Notes: a model not told the origin generated them from the sequence alone. A DNA stretch of 64,000 bases from Thiothrix sp. (GCA_008015155.1 SSFA01000035.1:1-64000), one strand, 5' to 3'; positions 23,360 through 33,041 are shown, counted from the stretch's first letter. Translations and numbers: made by a program.

Positions 23360-23676
23360 TTATTCAGTCCCTTTATCAAACTGTTCTGCAAATCGCTCCC
23401 AAAAGGCTAAACCTTGATCTGCCCCTAACTGTTCAGCTAGCCCAACTAAAGCCTGTAAAGCTTGTGCTAGGTTAATTTGCTTAGCGATTATGTAAACAGT
23501 CACCCATGCACTGAATGCCTCTTGGACTTGCTCATTTTGATAATGAATATGACCTATATTAATAAGGTAGGGCACATACCAGCAATATCACTGATCTCCT
23601 GTTGAATCGCCAGCGAGCGTTGCAGGTAACTCAGCGCCGTCTCGTAATCGTCTTTGGCATGGGCAATTGCTGACAT
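23360..23676 (-). pseudogene. Remnant of a tetratricopeptide-repeat protein
   Basis: Two frames on the minus strand encode TPR-like peptide: one from 23676 (YETALSYLQRSLAIQQEISD) and one from 23575 (NEQVQEAFSAWVTVYIIAKQ and onward). The first frame runs into a stop near 23575-23590, where the second continues, which indicates a frameshift. The N-terminal bulk of a TPR protein is missing. This is a decayed gene. Confidence 0.5.
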
Positions 23677-23688
23677 TCAGCGCATATT

Positions 23689-23793
23689 ATGTTTAAAGGC
23701 TTAGTGCCATTTATTGCCATGGATGTGCTGCGCTTAGATATTTTAGTAGCTGTCCCGATGATTGCGTTATGGCTCGTTAAGATATCGGGCTAG
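23689..23793 (+). pseudogene. Fragment resembling the C-terminus of a TRAP transporter large permease
   Basis: The 34-residue frame FKGLVPFIAMDVLRLDILVA followed by a hydrophobic stretch resembles the last transmembrane helix of DctM-type TRAP permeases. Nothing upstream belongs to such a gene, so it is a remnant. The similarity is from memory of the family pattern. Confidence 0.4.
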
Positions 23794-23834
23794 TTGTGTT
23801 AAAACACAAGGCTATTGCTTTGCTGCACTATCTT

Positions 23835-25670
23835 TTACTGCACCTGAACTTCGAAGGCTACCCTACCGCGCTCCCCAGCTAACAAGGCTCCACTAAATGT
23901 CCAAGTCAAAGCATCATCCTGAACCTTGACCTGACAACTACCTAGACTACTCGGTGTGATGAGGCATTGCGGTAGAGCAACTAAATTAGTGAATGCGGGT
24001 AGGGTATCGTGCAGCACTAAATCGTTTAAGCGGCCATTGCCATTATTTGAGTAATCTAGACTATAGCGCAAGACTTCACCCGGTCGGGCAACAGTACCCG
24101 CGCTATTGCTTGTTATATTCCACACTGATTTAGTCAAGACTAAATTGCCCGCACCCTGCACACTCGCGGATACTTTTGTTAAATCACTCAGGGTTTGCAA
24201 AGGAGCTATCCCCAGTAAGCTCCCATCACCCCAAACAAATTCACTTTGTACATTGAGTGTATACTGCGCTCCACTGCTAACATCGGCAGGGCTTATCACT
24301 TTAACTAACAAGCAGACGGTTTCATTCGCAGTCACTGGGATACTGGTCGGTATAGGCAGATCACTGCCCTCTAAAGCTTGATTACAGTTTAGATCGAGGA
24401 ATAATTGATTAGACCAAGGCAAGGCTGGGTCAGCAAGTTCATCTAGCACCCTAAAGCTGACTGTGCCTGAGGTATAAGCCTTAAACTGATGTGGATGCAT
24501 TGCCACACTATGCGGCTGAATCACGCGGCTATTGCTTTGAGTGAAACTCGGCAGGCGTAGATCGGCGAAATTAATCTGACTGAGCGATTGATTATTAATA
24601 CTTAGGCTATGTTGATTGGCACTGCTAGAGAGATAGCCAGTGGGGTCTTGAGCAACGGGCGGGCAAGCGCTGTGACTGGCTGCTTCGTAAACGGTATAAC
24701 TACCATTGTTTAAATCGCTAAAACGATAGCGCCCTAGAGCATCGGTACGTGTAGTTCTGCAATTGGCATTGGCTGTATCGTAGAGAGCTACTGTGACCTG
24801 TGCTAAACCAGCCTCGTTATCATCTAAGCCATTGACATTGGCATCATGGAAGACGCGACCACTAATAGAATGCAAACTCGTATTTTTGCTAGCAACGCTA
24901 GTTAAGCGCGTACCTACATTATCACTATCTAGAGTGGGCAAATAAGCGCTACAAGTACTGCTGGCATTGCCGCTAGTGCTAGTCTCCCAACAAGCACTAG
25001 AGCTTAATTGGCCATTGGGACTAAGACTAATAGATTGACCTTTAGCAGCGCTATTCAGTGCATTGTTATAGGCTGTATTCCAGAGCGTTGGCGGATTATT
25101 ATTGATACCAGAACCTGAACCGAAAGATAGGTAATCCACCAAAACCAAACCATTGGCCGTTTGCTCATACAACCAAAGATCATCGCCGCTATCATTTAAC
25201 TTTGGAGCCATGCGCAACCAAGCTTGAAAGCTCGCTTGCGGGGCATTGGTATTTACCCCTTTCTGCCCTACCCAAACCACTGCATAGGCTTTCGGTGGCA
25301 ACAGCGTTGATCCCTCGCAGACCTGTGCTCCCGTACAAGTAAAACTAAACGGACTTGTATTGCCGGTGATGCTACCCACGGTGCCATCCAACTCATTAGT
25401 AAAGAGATTGCCATCCATCAGCCGTAACTGAGTGAGGTTAATCGCTGCCGTACCTGCATTATATAACTCAATAAATTCGTCATTTTCCGCAATCGTATTG
25501 CCGCCTGATTGCTTAGTGAGTACTTCATTCAAGACGATTTTGCCGTGTAAAGAAGACAAAGGATAATCGGCATAACTCAGATTCGGCAGCAAGCAGAGTA
25601 GCGAGCCTATAAGCCACCCAGCGAGCGCAGCAAAGCCAGCCTTATTATTTTTCTTCTTCTTAAAAAGCAT
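23835..25670 (-). CDS. Secreted lamin-tail / SdrD-like / DUF11 protein
   Basis: This 611-residue protein has a Lys-rich start followed by a signal peptide (FAALAGWLIGSLLCLLPNLS, cleavage near SYA). A lamin-tail domain is at about residues 40-190 (IVLNEVLTK, NDEFIELYNAG). A SdrD B-type repeat is at about 270-350 (GRVFHDANVNGLDDNEAGL, DALGRYRFSDL). A C-terminal DUF11-type domain covers roughly 510-611 (LVLTKSVWN, PGEVLRYSLDYSNNGNG). Such proteins are cell-surface or secreted and often bind calcium. No sorting signal or anchor is seen at the C-terminus. It stands alone and probably has a surface or matrix role. Confidence 0.75.
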   Translation of the reverse strand: MLFKKKKNNKAGFAALAGWLIGSLLCLLPNLSYADYPLSSLHGKIVLNEVLTKQSGGNTIAENDEFIELYNAGTAAINLTQLRLMDGNLFTNELDGTVGSITGNTSPFSFTCTGAQVCEGSTLLPPKAYAVVWVGQKGVNTNAPQASFQAWLRMAPKLNDSGDDLWLYEQTANGLVLVDYLSFGSGSGINNNPPTLWNTAYNNALNSAAKGQSISLSPNGQLSSSACWETSTSGNASSTCSAYLPTLDSDNVGTRLTSVASKNTSLHSISGRVFHDANVNGLDDNEAGLAQVTVALYDTANANCRTTRTDALGRYRFSDLNNGSYTVYEAASHSACPPVAQDPTGYLSSSANQHSLSINNQSLSQINFADLRLPSFTQSNSRVIQPHSVAMHPHQFKAYTSGTVSFRVLDELADPALPWSNQLFLDLNCNQALEGSDLPIPTSIPVTANETVCLLVKVISPADVSSGAQYTLNVQSEFVWGDGSLLGIAPLQTLSDLTKVSASVQGAGNLVLTKSVWNITSNSAGTVARPGEVLRYSLDYSNNGNGRLNDLVLHDTLPAFTNLVALPQCLITPSSLGSCQVKVQDDALTWTFSGALLAGERGRVAFEVQVQ

Positions 25671-25942
25671 ACGAGTGGCTTGAGCCTTGGACTCTTTAGC
25701 TGATGATTGAACAAAAACCCTCTGCGCTTAATGCAAGCACTGCATAAAAAGTATAAAGCAATTTTTATTCACTTCAGGGTATATAAGATTAAAGGTCAGG
25801 CTCCAACTGCAAGCAATGCTTATTTAGCTAAGCGCCTATCACTAGATGGCTTTAGTTTGAAACTATGTAGCAATATCAAACCTTAGATAATTCAAGTTTC
25901 ATAAAGCTTTCGATAAAATACAGTTTCGCTTATTCTTTAGAC

Positions 25943-28900
25943 ATGAAATCTATCAATTTTGAGTTTTTGCGCCCGCATAGTGAAACTTTAGCGGATTTAG
26001 GCGCTTTAGCAGAGGCGGTCTTATTTATTGATCCGGGTAGCGCTTTAACACGGCTGCGCGGTTTTGCCGAAGAAGTCACAAAAACTATTTATCATTTAGA
26101 GCGCCTGCCACGTTTGCCGCAATCGAGCTTTGCGGATTTATTACGGAATAGCGCTTTTACCAGCTCAGTCGCACCGGCCTTGAGCAATCAGATTAATACT
26201 TTACGCATGCAAGGTAATGAGACTGCACATGGCTCTTTAGGTGATAAACGTAAAGCACAAGTGGCATTAGGAACAGCCCATCAATTGGCTTGTTATATGG
26301 CCTTGAAATATTACCGCCTCAAACAAGCCGATTTGCCTAGTTTCACGAATATCGCTGATCCTAGTCTTGAAGTCCAAAAACTCAAAAAGTCCTTAAGTGC
26401 TTACGAAAAACAAGTTAAAGAACAGCAAGAACAACTACAACAAACGCTGGATACATTAGAGCGTGAACGCACTAAAAACGCTGAACGTCTGCCGGTATTA
26501 AATACTCAAGAAGCTTTACAGCGCAAAAAGCAAAGTCAGCAAGTCGCCGATTCCTTACATTGGGATGAGGCCAAAACCCGCGCTTATTTAATTGATCTCA
26601 TGCTACAAAAAGCGGGTTGGGATATTGAGAATAAGCAGCAAGTCAGTTTGGAGTTTAGCGTTGATTATCCCGCGAATATCTCGGGTAAAGGGCGGGCGGA
26701 TTATGTGTTATGGGGCGATAATGGCCAGCCTTTGGCAGTGATTGAAGCCAAGAAATCCGGCACGACCAGTCTGCAAGCAGGACGCGAGCAAGCCCGTTTA
26801 TATGCGGATGCGCTAGAAACGATGGGCTATCAGCGTCCGGTGATTTTCTATACCAACGGCTACGAAAGCTTTATTTGGGATGATCAGCAATATAATAGTT
26901 ACCGCCCCGTATATGGTTTTTATAGCAAAGACAGTTTGGATTATTTAATTTATCAACGCGCTTATCGCAGCAAAACCCTAGAGCAACATAATCCCGATTT
27001 AAAGATCGCTGACCGCCCTTATCAAATTGAAGCGATTAAAACCGTGGCTGAGCGCTTTCAACAGCAGCGCCGCAAAGCTTTAATTATTCAAGCCACCGGC
27101 ACGGGCAAAACGCGGGTTGCGATTGCTTTAGCGGAATTATTATTGCGCACGGGTTGGGCTAAGCGGATTTTATTTTTATGTGATCGCCGCGAGTTACGCA
27201 CCCAAGCCGACGAAGCTTTTAAGCAAAATCTCCCTTCTGAACCGCGCTGTGTAATTGGCGAAACCAATGAGATAGATCAAAGCGCACGGATTTATATCGC
27301 GACTTATCCGGGCATGATGTCGCGCTTTGCACAATTGGATGTGGGCTTTTTTGATTTGATCATTGCCGATGAATCACATCGTAGTATTTACAATAAATAC
27401 CGCGATTTATTTGATTATTTTGATGCTTTGCAATTGGGCTTAACCGCCACACCCGTTAAATTTATTAGCCGCAATACCTTCGCTATGTTTGATTGCGATA
27501 AGACCGACCCAACTTATGAGTTTGGTTTAGAGGCGGCAATTAATAACGAGCCACCGTATTTAGCGCCGTTTCGGGTGAAAGATTTAACCACCGAATTTCT
27601 GCGCGAGGGCATTCATTATAGGGATTTAAACCCTGAGCAACAGCGCCAGTTGGAAGAGGATTTAGGCGAGGAACAAGCCAAACTCACCACCATCGCTGGC
27701 AAAGATATTGGACGCAAAATCTTCAGTGAGGACACCGATCGCGTGATTCTGGAAAACCTAATGAATCAGGGTTTGAAGGATGAAACCGGTTCGCTAGTGG
27801 GCAAAACTATTATTTTTGCTCAACGCCAAGATCATGCCGAGCATTTAGAAAAACTGTTTTGCAAACTCTACCCGCAATATGGCACCAAGGTGTGCAAAGT
27901 GATTCACAATGCGGTTCCCAAAGTCGATACCCTGATTAAAGAGTTTAAAAAGCACGACAATGAATTTCGCATTGCGATTTCGGTGGATATGCTCGATACG
28001 GGCATTGATGTGCCGGAAGTAGTAAATCTGGTCTTTGCTAAAAAGGTGATGTCCTGGGTCAAATTCTGGCAAATGATTGGGCGCGGCACACGCTTACGCA
28101 AAAATTTATTCGGGCTAGGTAAAGACAAAACCGAGTTTTATATTTTCGACCACTACGACAATTTCAGCTACTTCGATGAGCAATACCAAGAACCGGACGA
28201 TGTGGGCAGCAAAGCCTTATTGCAAACCCTGTTTGAAGCGCGGCTTGAACTCGCCAAAGCCGCTTTAAAAGCCAATCATGCCGCCGCCTTTGATACCGCC
28301 TTGCAACTGCTTCGCGAAGATATTAACGACTTGCCAGCAGACAGCATCGCAGTGAAGCGTGAGTTACGCGCTGTGCATGAATTGCAGCAAATTGACAATC
28401 TACTTAAGACCTTTGCGCCCGCGACCCAGCACACCTTAGATAGCAAAATTGCGCCTTTAATGTCTGCTCGCGTTTTGCGTGACAAACACGCCACACAATG
28501 GGATAAGTTGATGGCGCAACTGGCTTTGTGTTGGCTGGAAAAAGCGAGTTGTTTGGCGGATAGAAAAGCCGAGTTACTCGCGAATTTGGATAAGCTCGCC
28601 ATCAATATTCAAGCCGTGCGACAAAAAGATGCGTTGATAGCCGAAGTACGTAGTGCTGCCTTTTGGCAAAACTTGAGTATGGACGCTTTGGAGCGAGTGC
28701 GTTTGGAATTGCGCGGGATTATGAAGTACCGCCAAATCGAAGGTAGTGTGAGTTATCAAACCCCCAGCACAAGTACCGCAGACGATCATATTCGTGAACA
28801 AGAGCGTTTGGTGAAAATCGAGGGTGCGGATGCAGCGTTGCTGTATCGGCGGCGCTTGAAAAGCATTTTAGATGGCATGATTGAGCACAATCCGGTGCTA

Positions 28901-29338
28901 CAAAAAATCCGCCAGCATCAACCCATTGCAGCCAACGAATTAAAATCCCTAGCTTCCACGATACTCACTACCCATCCGGGCGTGAGTTTGGAAGTGTTAA
29001 ATGAATTTTATGGGCGTAGCGCTGAGCAATTAGATCAAACCTTGCGTGAATTGATCGGCTTGGAAGTGGGCGCAGTGGAGGCACGCTTTACGGAGTTTCT
29101 GCATCAGCATCCGCAACTCACCGCCAAGCAAGTGCAGTTTATGAATTTGCTAAAAAACTATATTGCGCAACATGGCAGTATTTTGGTGGATCAATTATAT
29201 GAAGAGCCGTTTACGCGGGTGGCGCATGAAGGAATTGATGGAGTGTTTAATTCCACACATGCGCAGGAATTATTGGCGGTGTTGAGGCCATTTTTGCGGA
29301 AGGAGTCCCTCACCCCTAACCCCCTCTCCCAAAGGTAG
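25943..29338 (+). CDS. hsdR: Type I restriction enzyme R subunit
   Basis: This 1131-residue protein has an N-terminal DUF4145-like region, a coiled coil (about 140-185) and a PD-(D/E)xK nuclease core (GRADYVLWGD, then AVIEAKKSG). A superfamily 2 translocase follows, with Walker A ATGTGKT at about residue 385, DESHRS at about 475 and helicase motif VI (MIGRGTRLR). HsdR translocates and cleaves unmodified DNA together with HsdM and HsdS. It heads the defence island, followed by repeats. The last eleven residues (ESLTPNPLSQR) are encoded by a palindromic repeat, so the natural C-terminus may have been replaced. Confidence 0.93.
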   Translation: MKSINFEFLRPHSETLADLGALAEAVLFIDPGSALTRLRGFAEEVTKTIYHLERLPRLPQSSFADLLRNSAFTSSVAPALSNQINTLRMQGNETAHGSLGDKRKAQVALGTAHQLACYMALKYYRLKQADLPSFTNIADPSLEVQKLKKSLSAYEKQVKEQQEQLQQTLDTLERERTKNAERLPVLNTQEALQRKKQSQQVADSLHWDEAKTRAYLIDLMLQKAGWDIENKQQVSLEFSVDYPANISGKGRADYVLWGDNGQPLAVIEAKKSGTTSLQAGREQARLYADALETMGYQRPVIFYTNGYESFIWDDQQYNSYRPVYGFYSKDSLDYLIYQRAYRSKTLEQHNPDLKIADRPYQIEAIKTVAERFQQQRRKALIIQATGTGKTRVAIALAELLLRTGWAKRILFLCDRRELRTQADEAFKQNLPSEPRCVIGETNEIDQSARIYIATYPGMMSRFAQLDVGFFDLIIADESHRSIYNKYRDLFDYFDALQLGLTATPVKFISRNTFAMFDCDKTDPTYEFGLEAAINNEPPYLAPFRVKDLTTEFLREGIHYRDLNPEQQRQLEEDLGEEQAKLTTIAGKDIGRKIFSEDTDRVILENLMNQGLKDETGSLVGKTIIFAQRQDHAEHLEKLFCKLYPQYGTKVCKVIHNAVPKVDTLIKEFKKHDNEFRIAISVDMLDTGIDVPEVVNLVFAKKVMSWVKFWQMIGRGTRLRKNLFGLGKDKTEFYIFDHYDNFSYFDEQYQEPDDVGSKALLQTLFEARLELAKAALKANHAAAFDTALQLLREDINDLPADSIAVKRELRAVHELQQIDNLLKTFAPATQHTLDSKIAPLMSARVLRDKHATQWDKLMAQLALCWLEKASCLADRKAELLANLDKLAINIQAVRQKDALIAEVRSAAFWQNLSMDALERVRLELRGIMKYRQIEGSVSYQTPSTSTADDHIREQERLVKIEGADAALLYRRRLKSILDGMIEHNPVLQKIRQHQPIAANELKSLASTILTTHPGVSLEVLNEFYGRSAEQLDQTLRELIGLEVGAVEARFTEFLHQHPQLTAKQVQFMNLLKNYIAQHGSILVDQLYEEPFTRVAHEGIDGVFNSTHAQELLAVLRPFLRKESLTPNPLSQR

Positions 29339-29537
29339 AGGGGGAATAGGTGGGAAGTGATTCTTGAGTCCCTCTCCTTGTGGGAGAGGGGTTGGGGTGA
29401 GGGCATTAGGTGAGAAACCCTCACCCCCTAGCCCCCTCTCCCAAGGGTAGAGGGGGGAATAAGAGAATATTAAAATAATGTTTAACAAATAAATCTTAGC
29501 GCCTCTCCTTCTGGGAGAGAGGGCTAGGGGGTGAGGA
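29306..29537. repeat. GC-rich palindromic repeat cluster after hsdR
   Basis: Repeated CCCTCACCCCTAACCCC-type blocks face their complements (GAGAGGGGTTGGGGTGAGGG), forming at least two long hairpin units. The same repeat occurs at 29876, 34246, 35078 and 35972. The gap 29339-29543 contains nothing else. Units are REP/BIME-like. Confidence 0.8.
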
Positions 29538-29543
29538 TTCTGT

Positions 29544-29957
29544 ATGACTCCAATCGAAAAAGCCCGCTTATTGCGCCAGCATCAAACACCAACCGAAACT
29601 TTATTATGGGAACAGTTACGAGCGCGGCGTTTGGTGGGTTTTAAATTTCGGCGGCAATATGTGATTGGGCAATATATTGTTGATTTTGTGTGTTTAGAGG
29701 CCAAGCTTATTGTGGAGTTAGACGGTGGGCATCATGCTAATCGTGAGCAACTAGCCTATGACGATGTGCGCACACAGTTTTTACAAGCGTTGGAGTTTCG
29801 TGTTTTAAGATTTTGGAATGAGGAAGTGGAAAAGGATTTGGATGGGGTGTTGGAGAGGATTGAGAAAGCCCTCAGACCCTCACCCCAACCCCTCTACCCT
29901 TGGGAGAGGGGTTGGGGTGAGGGTTTCTTAACTCTCCTAAACCAGAAAAGTGGTTAG
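29544..29957 (+). CDS. DUF559 endonuclease-like protein
   Basis: This 137-residue protein is of the DUF559 family with a very-short-patch-repair-like fold: LLWEQLRARRLVGFKFRRQ, VDFVCLEAKLIVELDGGHH and RVLRFWNEEV are its conserved blocks. The acidic and His residues of VELDGGHH suggest a nuclease centre. The last 25 or so residues (PSPQPLYPWERGWGEGF) come from a palindromic repeat. It sits between hsdR and hsdM. Function in the restriction system is possible but not shown. Confidence 0.75.
   Translation: MTPIEKARLLRQHQTPTETLLWEQLRARRLVGFKFRRQYVIGQYIVDFVCLEAKLIVELDGGHHANREQLAYDDVRTQFLQALEFRVLRFWNEEVEKDLDGVLERIEKALRPSPQPLYPWERGWGEGFLTLLNQKSG
29876..29921. repeat. GC-rich palindromic repeat inside the DUF559 gene end
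   Basis: The CCCTCACCCCAACCCCTC arm and its complement GAGGGGTTGGGGTGAGGG flank a short loop. The unit is translated as part of the DUF559 protein tail. Confidence 0.8.
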
Positions 29958-29969
29958 GGGGTGAGGGCA

Positions 29970-30365
29970 TTACAACCAATCCACTATTCTCAAATTTGCC
30001 ACTCTTTGAAATTCCGCCGTGTTATTCGTGACCAAAATCGCATCGTGTGCACGGGCAATGGCAGCAATCATTAAATCATTGGGGCCTATCATTTTACCTT
30101 GGCGAGTGAGATCGGCGCGAATTTGGGCATATTCTTCGGCGCAACGATCATCAAACGCTAAGCTATTCAGTGGGGCAAAAAATTGTTTTAAACGCTGCAA
30201 ATTCGCTTCGACTTTTTGGCTATGGCGTGCGCCGTACAGCAATTCGGCTTTGACGACGCTGCATAAGGTAATTTCGTTGGGTGTATGATTTTGTAGATTC
30301 TGCTTGATTTTAATGGAGCTGCCGTTGAGAAAGTGAATGCAAGTATTGGTGTCGAGCAAATACAT
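29970..30365 (-). CDS. vapC: PIN-domain toxin, VapC family
   Basis: This 131-residue protein starts with YLLDTNTCIHFLNG, which carries the first catalytic Asp. It also has VVKAELLYGA, then NDLMIAAIARAHDAILVTNN with the distal acidic residues of the PIN ribonuclease fold. VapC toxins cut tRNA or rRNA when released from their antitoxin. It directly follows its antitoxin gene (stop and start codons adjacent). The pair is on the minus strand between hsdR and hsdM. Confidence 0.9.
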   Translation of the reverse strand: MYLLDTNTCIHFLNGSSIKIKQNLQNHTPNEITLCSVVKAELLYGARHSQKVEANLQRLKQFFAPLNSLAFDDRCAEEYAQIRADLTRQGKMIGPNDLMIAAIARAHDAILVTNNTAEFQRVANLRIVDWL

Positions 30366-30587
30366 TTATAACAGTACCTCACGCTGCTCCAGCTTCCCTT
30401 GATCAGGGCGTACGAACTCGCCTTCCCAGCTCCCAAATAACTCGAAATAATCTTCGGGCCATTGATTGCCAATGTCTTTTTGAATCAAAAGCGCTAAGTA
30501 TTTTGAGACGGATAAATGCAAGCGCTCGGCCTTTTGTTGTAATTGGGCAGCCATATCCTCTGGTACGTAGCAGTGTAATTGTGGCAT
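30366..30587 (-). CDS. Antitoxin of the VapC pair (ribbon-helix-helix type)
   Basis: This 73-residue protein begins PQLHCYVPEDMAAQLQQKAERL, an RHH strand-helix pattern, followed by HLSVSKYLALLI. The C-terminal tail should wrap the toxin. Its TAA stop is contiguous with the ATG of the PIN toxin. It would autoregulate the pair. Confidence 0.8.
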   Translation of the reverse strand: MPQLHCYVPEDMAAQLQQKAERLHLSVSKYLALLIQKDIGNQWPEDYFELFGSWEGEFVRPDQGKLEQREVLL

Positions 30588-30691
30588 CTATGCCTCCAAA
30601 TATATGTGGACTATGTGTCAAGTATGGCACAACTTGCAAAACCTGCTCAAGCTCGCCAAACTACCCCCCTTCTCTCTACAAGGACTCCCCC

Positions 30692-32284
30692 ATGCTCACT
30701 GGACAAGCGCGTAATGATATTGACAAACTCTGGGAAAAATTCTGGACGGGCGGAATTACCAATCCACTCACCGTGATTGAGCAGATTAGTTATCTGATGT
30801 TTGCGCGTATGTTGGATATGCAGGAGGAGCAAGCTGAGCGTAAAGCGGCGCGTACTCAAAAACCGTTTGAGCGCATTTTCCCCAATGATGAAGCAGGGCA
30901 ATTATTGCGCTGGAAGAATTTTAAGAATTTGGCGGGGAAAGAGTTACACAGTCATTTGAAGGATAAGGTTTATCCGTTTTTTACACAGTTGGGTGAGCAG
31001 CCGAATGAGGATGCCAGTGCGGAAGGTAAAGCGCTGGAAGGGCTGATTAATATTGGCGAGTATATGCAAGATGCGGATTTGGCGATTAAGAATGAATCCG
31101 TGTTGGTGGCGGCTTTGGAGATGGTGGATAAGCTCGATCTGCAAAGCAGCGATACCAAAGGCGATATTTATGAGTATTTGCTGAGCAAGTTGACCACGGC
31201 GGGGATTAATGGGCAGTTTCGCACCCCGCGCCATATTATTGATTGCATGATTGAGTTGCTTGATCCACAGCCGACCGAAACGGTATGTGATCCGGCTTGT
31301 GGTACAGCAGGCTTTTTAGCACGTACTCGCGAGTATTTGAATCGCAAGTATTCCAGCCCCGAGGGGATTTTGCGCGATGAAGAAGGCAATCTGAGTTATA
31401 GCGGCGATTTGCTGGGCGAGCATGAGCGCGAACATATTAATCGGCGCATGTTTTGGGGCTTCGATTTCGATACCACCATGCTGCGCGTGTCGAGTATGAA
31501 TATGCTGCTGCATGGGGTAAGTGGCGCGCAAATTCGTTATCAAGATAGTTTGAATAAGTCGATTAAGGAGCATTTCCCGCAGCAGGAAGAAAACTTTTTC
31601 GATGTGATTTTGGCGAATCCACCGTTTAAAGGCAGCCTTGACGAGAGCAATACCAATCCTGATGTCTTGAATTTGGTGAAGACCAAGAAAACCGAATTGC
31701 TGTTTGTGGCGCATATTCTGCGTGCCTTGAAATTGGGCGGGCGCGCGGCGGTGATTGTGCCGGATGGGGTGTTGTTTGGTTCGAGTAATGCGCATCAGCA
31801 ATTGCGCCAAGCCCTGCTGGAACAGAATCAATTGGAAGGGATTGTGAGCTTGCCGAGTGGGGTGTTTAAGCCCTATGCGGGGGTGTCGACCGCGATTTTG
31901 ATTTTTACCAAAGGCGGGCACACCGAGCGTGTGTGGTTTTATGATGTGCAGGCGGATGGTTATTCGCTGGATGATAAACGCACGAAGATTGAGGCGAATG
32001 ATTTGCCCAAAGTGGTGGTACAGTGGCAGCGTTATCGTGAATTAGTGTTGAGCAATGCGGATGCGGCGGCGATTGAAGCTGTGTTTGGCGATAAGACACA
32101 AGCGGCGTTTGTCGTGAGTGCGGCGGCGATTGCGGCGAATAAGTTTGATTTGTCGATTAATCGCTATAAGGAAGTGGTGTATGCGCAGGAGGCGTATGAA
32201 GCGCCGCAGGTGATCTTGGGGAAATTGAAGGCGCTGGAGTTGGAGATTTTGAAGGATTTAACAGAACTGGAAGAAATGCTGTAA
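30692..32284 (+). CDS. hsdM: Type I modification methyltransferase M subunit
   Basis: Starting at ATG 30692 gives 530 residues beginning MLTGQARNDIDKLWEKFWTG, the usual HsdM N-terminus; a longer frame from 30503 would overlap the antitoxin gene and is not needed. The N-terminal helical domain is followed by the adenine methyltransferase core with SAM-binding DPACGTAGFL at about residue 200 and catalytic NPPF at about 309. It methylates the site recognised by HsdS. The promoter probably lies in 30590-30690, between it and the divergent TA pair. Confidence 0.95.
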   Translation: MLTGQARNDIDKLWEKFWTGGITNPLTVIEQISYLMFARMLDMQEEQAERKAARTQKPFERIFPNDEAGQLLRWKNFKNLAGKELHSHLKDKVYPFFTQLGEQPNEDASAEGKALEGLINIGEYMQDADLAIKNESVLVAALEMVDKLDLQSSDTKGDIYEYLLSKLTTAGINGQFRTPRHIIDCMIELLDPQPTETVCDPACGTAGFLARTREYLNRKYSSPEGILRDEEGNLSYSGDLLGEHEREHINRRMFWGFDFDTTMLRVSSMNMLLHGVSGAQIRYQDSLNKSIKEHFPQQEENFFDVILANPPFKGSLDESNTNPDVLNLVKTKKTELLFVAHILRALKLGGRAAVIVPDGVLFGSSNAHQQLRQALLEQNQLEGIVSLPSGVFKPYAGVSTAILIFTKGGHTERVWFYDVQADGYSLDDKRTKIEANDLPKVVVQWQRYRELVLSNADAAAIEAVFGDKTQAAFVVSAAAIAANKFDLSINRYKEVVYAQEAYEAPQVILGKLKALELEILKDLTELEEML

Positions 32285-32329
32285 AGGCTCTATAATTCCT
32301 TTGATGGAATATTTTGAATCGGAGTCGTT

Positions 32330-32695
32330 ATGCAGTGGGAGGTTGAATACACCAATGAATTTGAAGCATGGTGGCTTAGTTTGACCGAGGCGGAGCAAGC
32401 TTCATTGAAAGCGTCGGTGGATTTACTAGCTTTGTTTGGTGCTAATTTACCTTTCCCGCATTCTAGTGGCATTCAGGGTTCTAAACATTCGCATATGCGT
32501 GAGTTACGTACTCAACACAGTGGCAGACCTTTAAGAACGTTATATGCATTTGATCCGCGACGTTGCGCTATTTTATTAATCGGTGGCGATAAGACGGGTG
32601 ATAAGCGTTGGTATGACGTGAATGTACCGATTGCGGATCGTTTATATGACGAACATCTTGAGGATTTGAAAAAAGAGGGTCTACTGGATGGCTAA
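32330..32695 (+). CDS. higB: RelE/HigB-type (Gp49-like) toxin
   Basis: This 121-residue protein has the pattern of the phage-derived Gp49-like/HigB family: VEYTNEFEAWWLSLTEAEQ, LPFPHSSGIQGSKHSHMREL, then RPLRTLYAFDPRRCAILLIGGDKTGDKRWYD. These toxins are ribosome-dependent mRNA interferases. The next gene overlaps it by 8 bases and encodes the HTH antitoxin, an inverted toxin-first order typical of HigBA. It lies between hsdM and hsdS. Confidence 0.88.
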   Translation: MQWEVEYTNEFEAWWLSLTEAEQASLKASVDLLALFGANLPFPHSSGIQGSKHSHMRELRTQHSGRPLRTLYAFDPRRCAILLIGGDKTGDKRWYDVNVPIADRLYDEHLEDLKKEGLLDG

Positions 32696-33041
32696 GAAAT
32701 TTTCTGAATTGACTTCTAAAATGTCGCCTGAGTCTTTGGCACAATCTGAGCTTCAATTGAAAGCCATGTTGGCAGAAATGCCTTTGCATGAGTTGCGTCG
32801 TGCACGGGGTTTGTCTCAGCAAATTTTGGCGGAGATTTTGCGGGTGCAACAGCCTGCTATTGCTAAATTGGAGCGGCGCACGGATATGTATATTTCGACG
32901 CTGCGTAGTCATATTGAGGCGATGGGCGGGCAATTGGAGATTATTGCGCGTTTTCCTGATGGTGCGGTGAAGATTACTAATTTTGCGGATGTGGATAGTG
33001 GCGCGGCTGTTGCGGAAACGCCTGCGGATTATCGGGTGTGA
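32688..33041 (+). CDS. higA: XRE-family HTH antitoxin
   Basis: This 117-residue protein has a Cro/CI HTH at about residues 38-90 (MPLHELRRARGLSQQILAEI, then VQQPAIAKLERRTDMYIST). It overlaps the HigB-type toxin gene and would neutralise the toxin and repress the pair. It is followed after 28 bases by hsdS. Confidence 0.88.
   Translation: MAKKFSELTSKMSPESLAQSELQLKAMLAEMPLHELRRARGLSQQILAEILRVQQPAIAKLERRTDMYISTLRSHIEAMGGQLEIIARFPDGAVKITNFADVDSGAAVAETPADYRV

Noticed and set aside
29191..29488. ORFs within the palindromic repeats after hsdR
   Set aside because: They are translations of the repeat itself.
31316..31921. 201-residue minus-strand ORF within hsdM
   Set aside because: Antisense to a fully supported gene and of biased composition.
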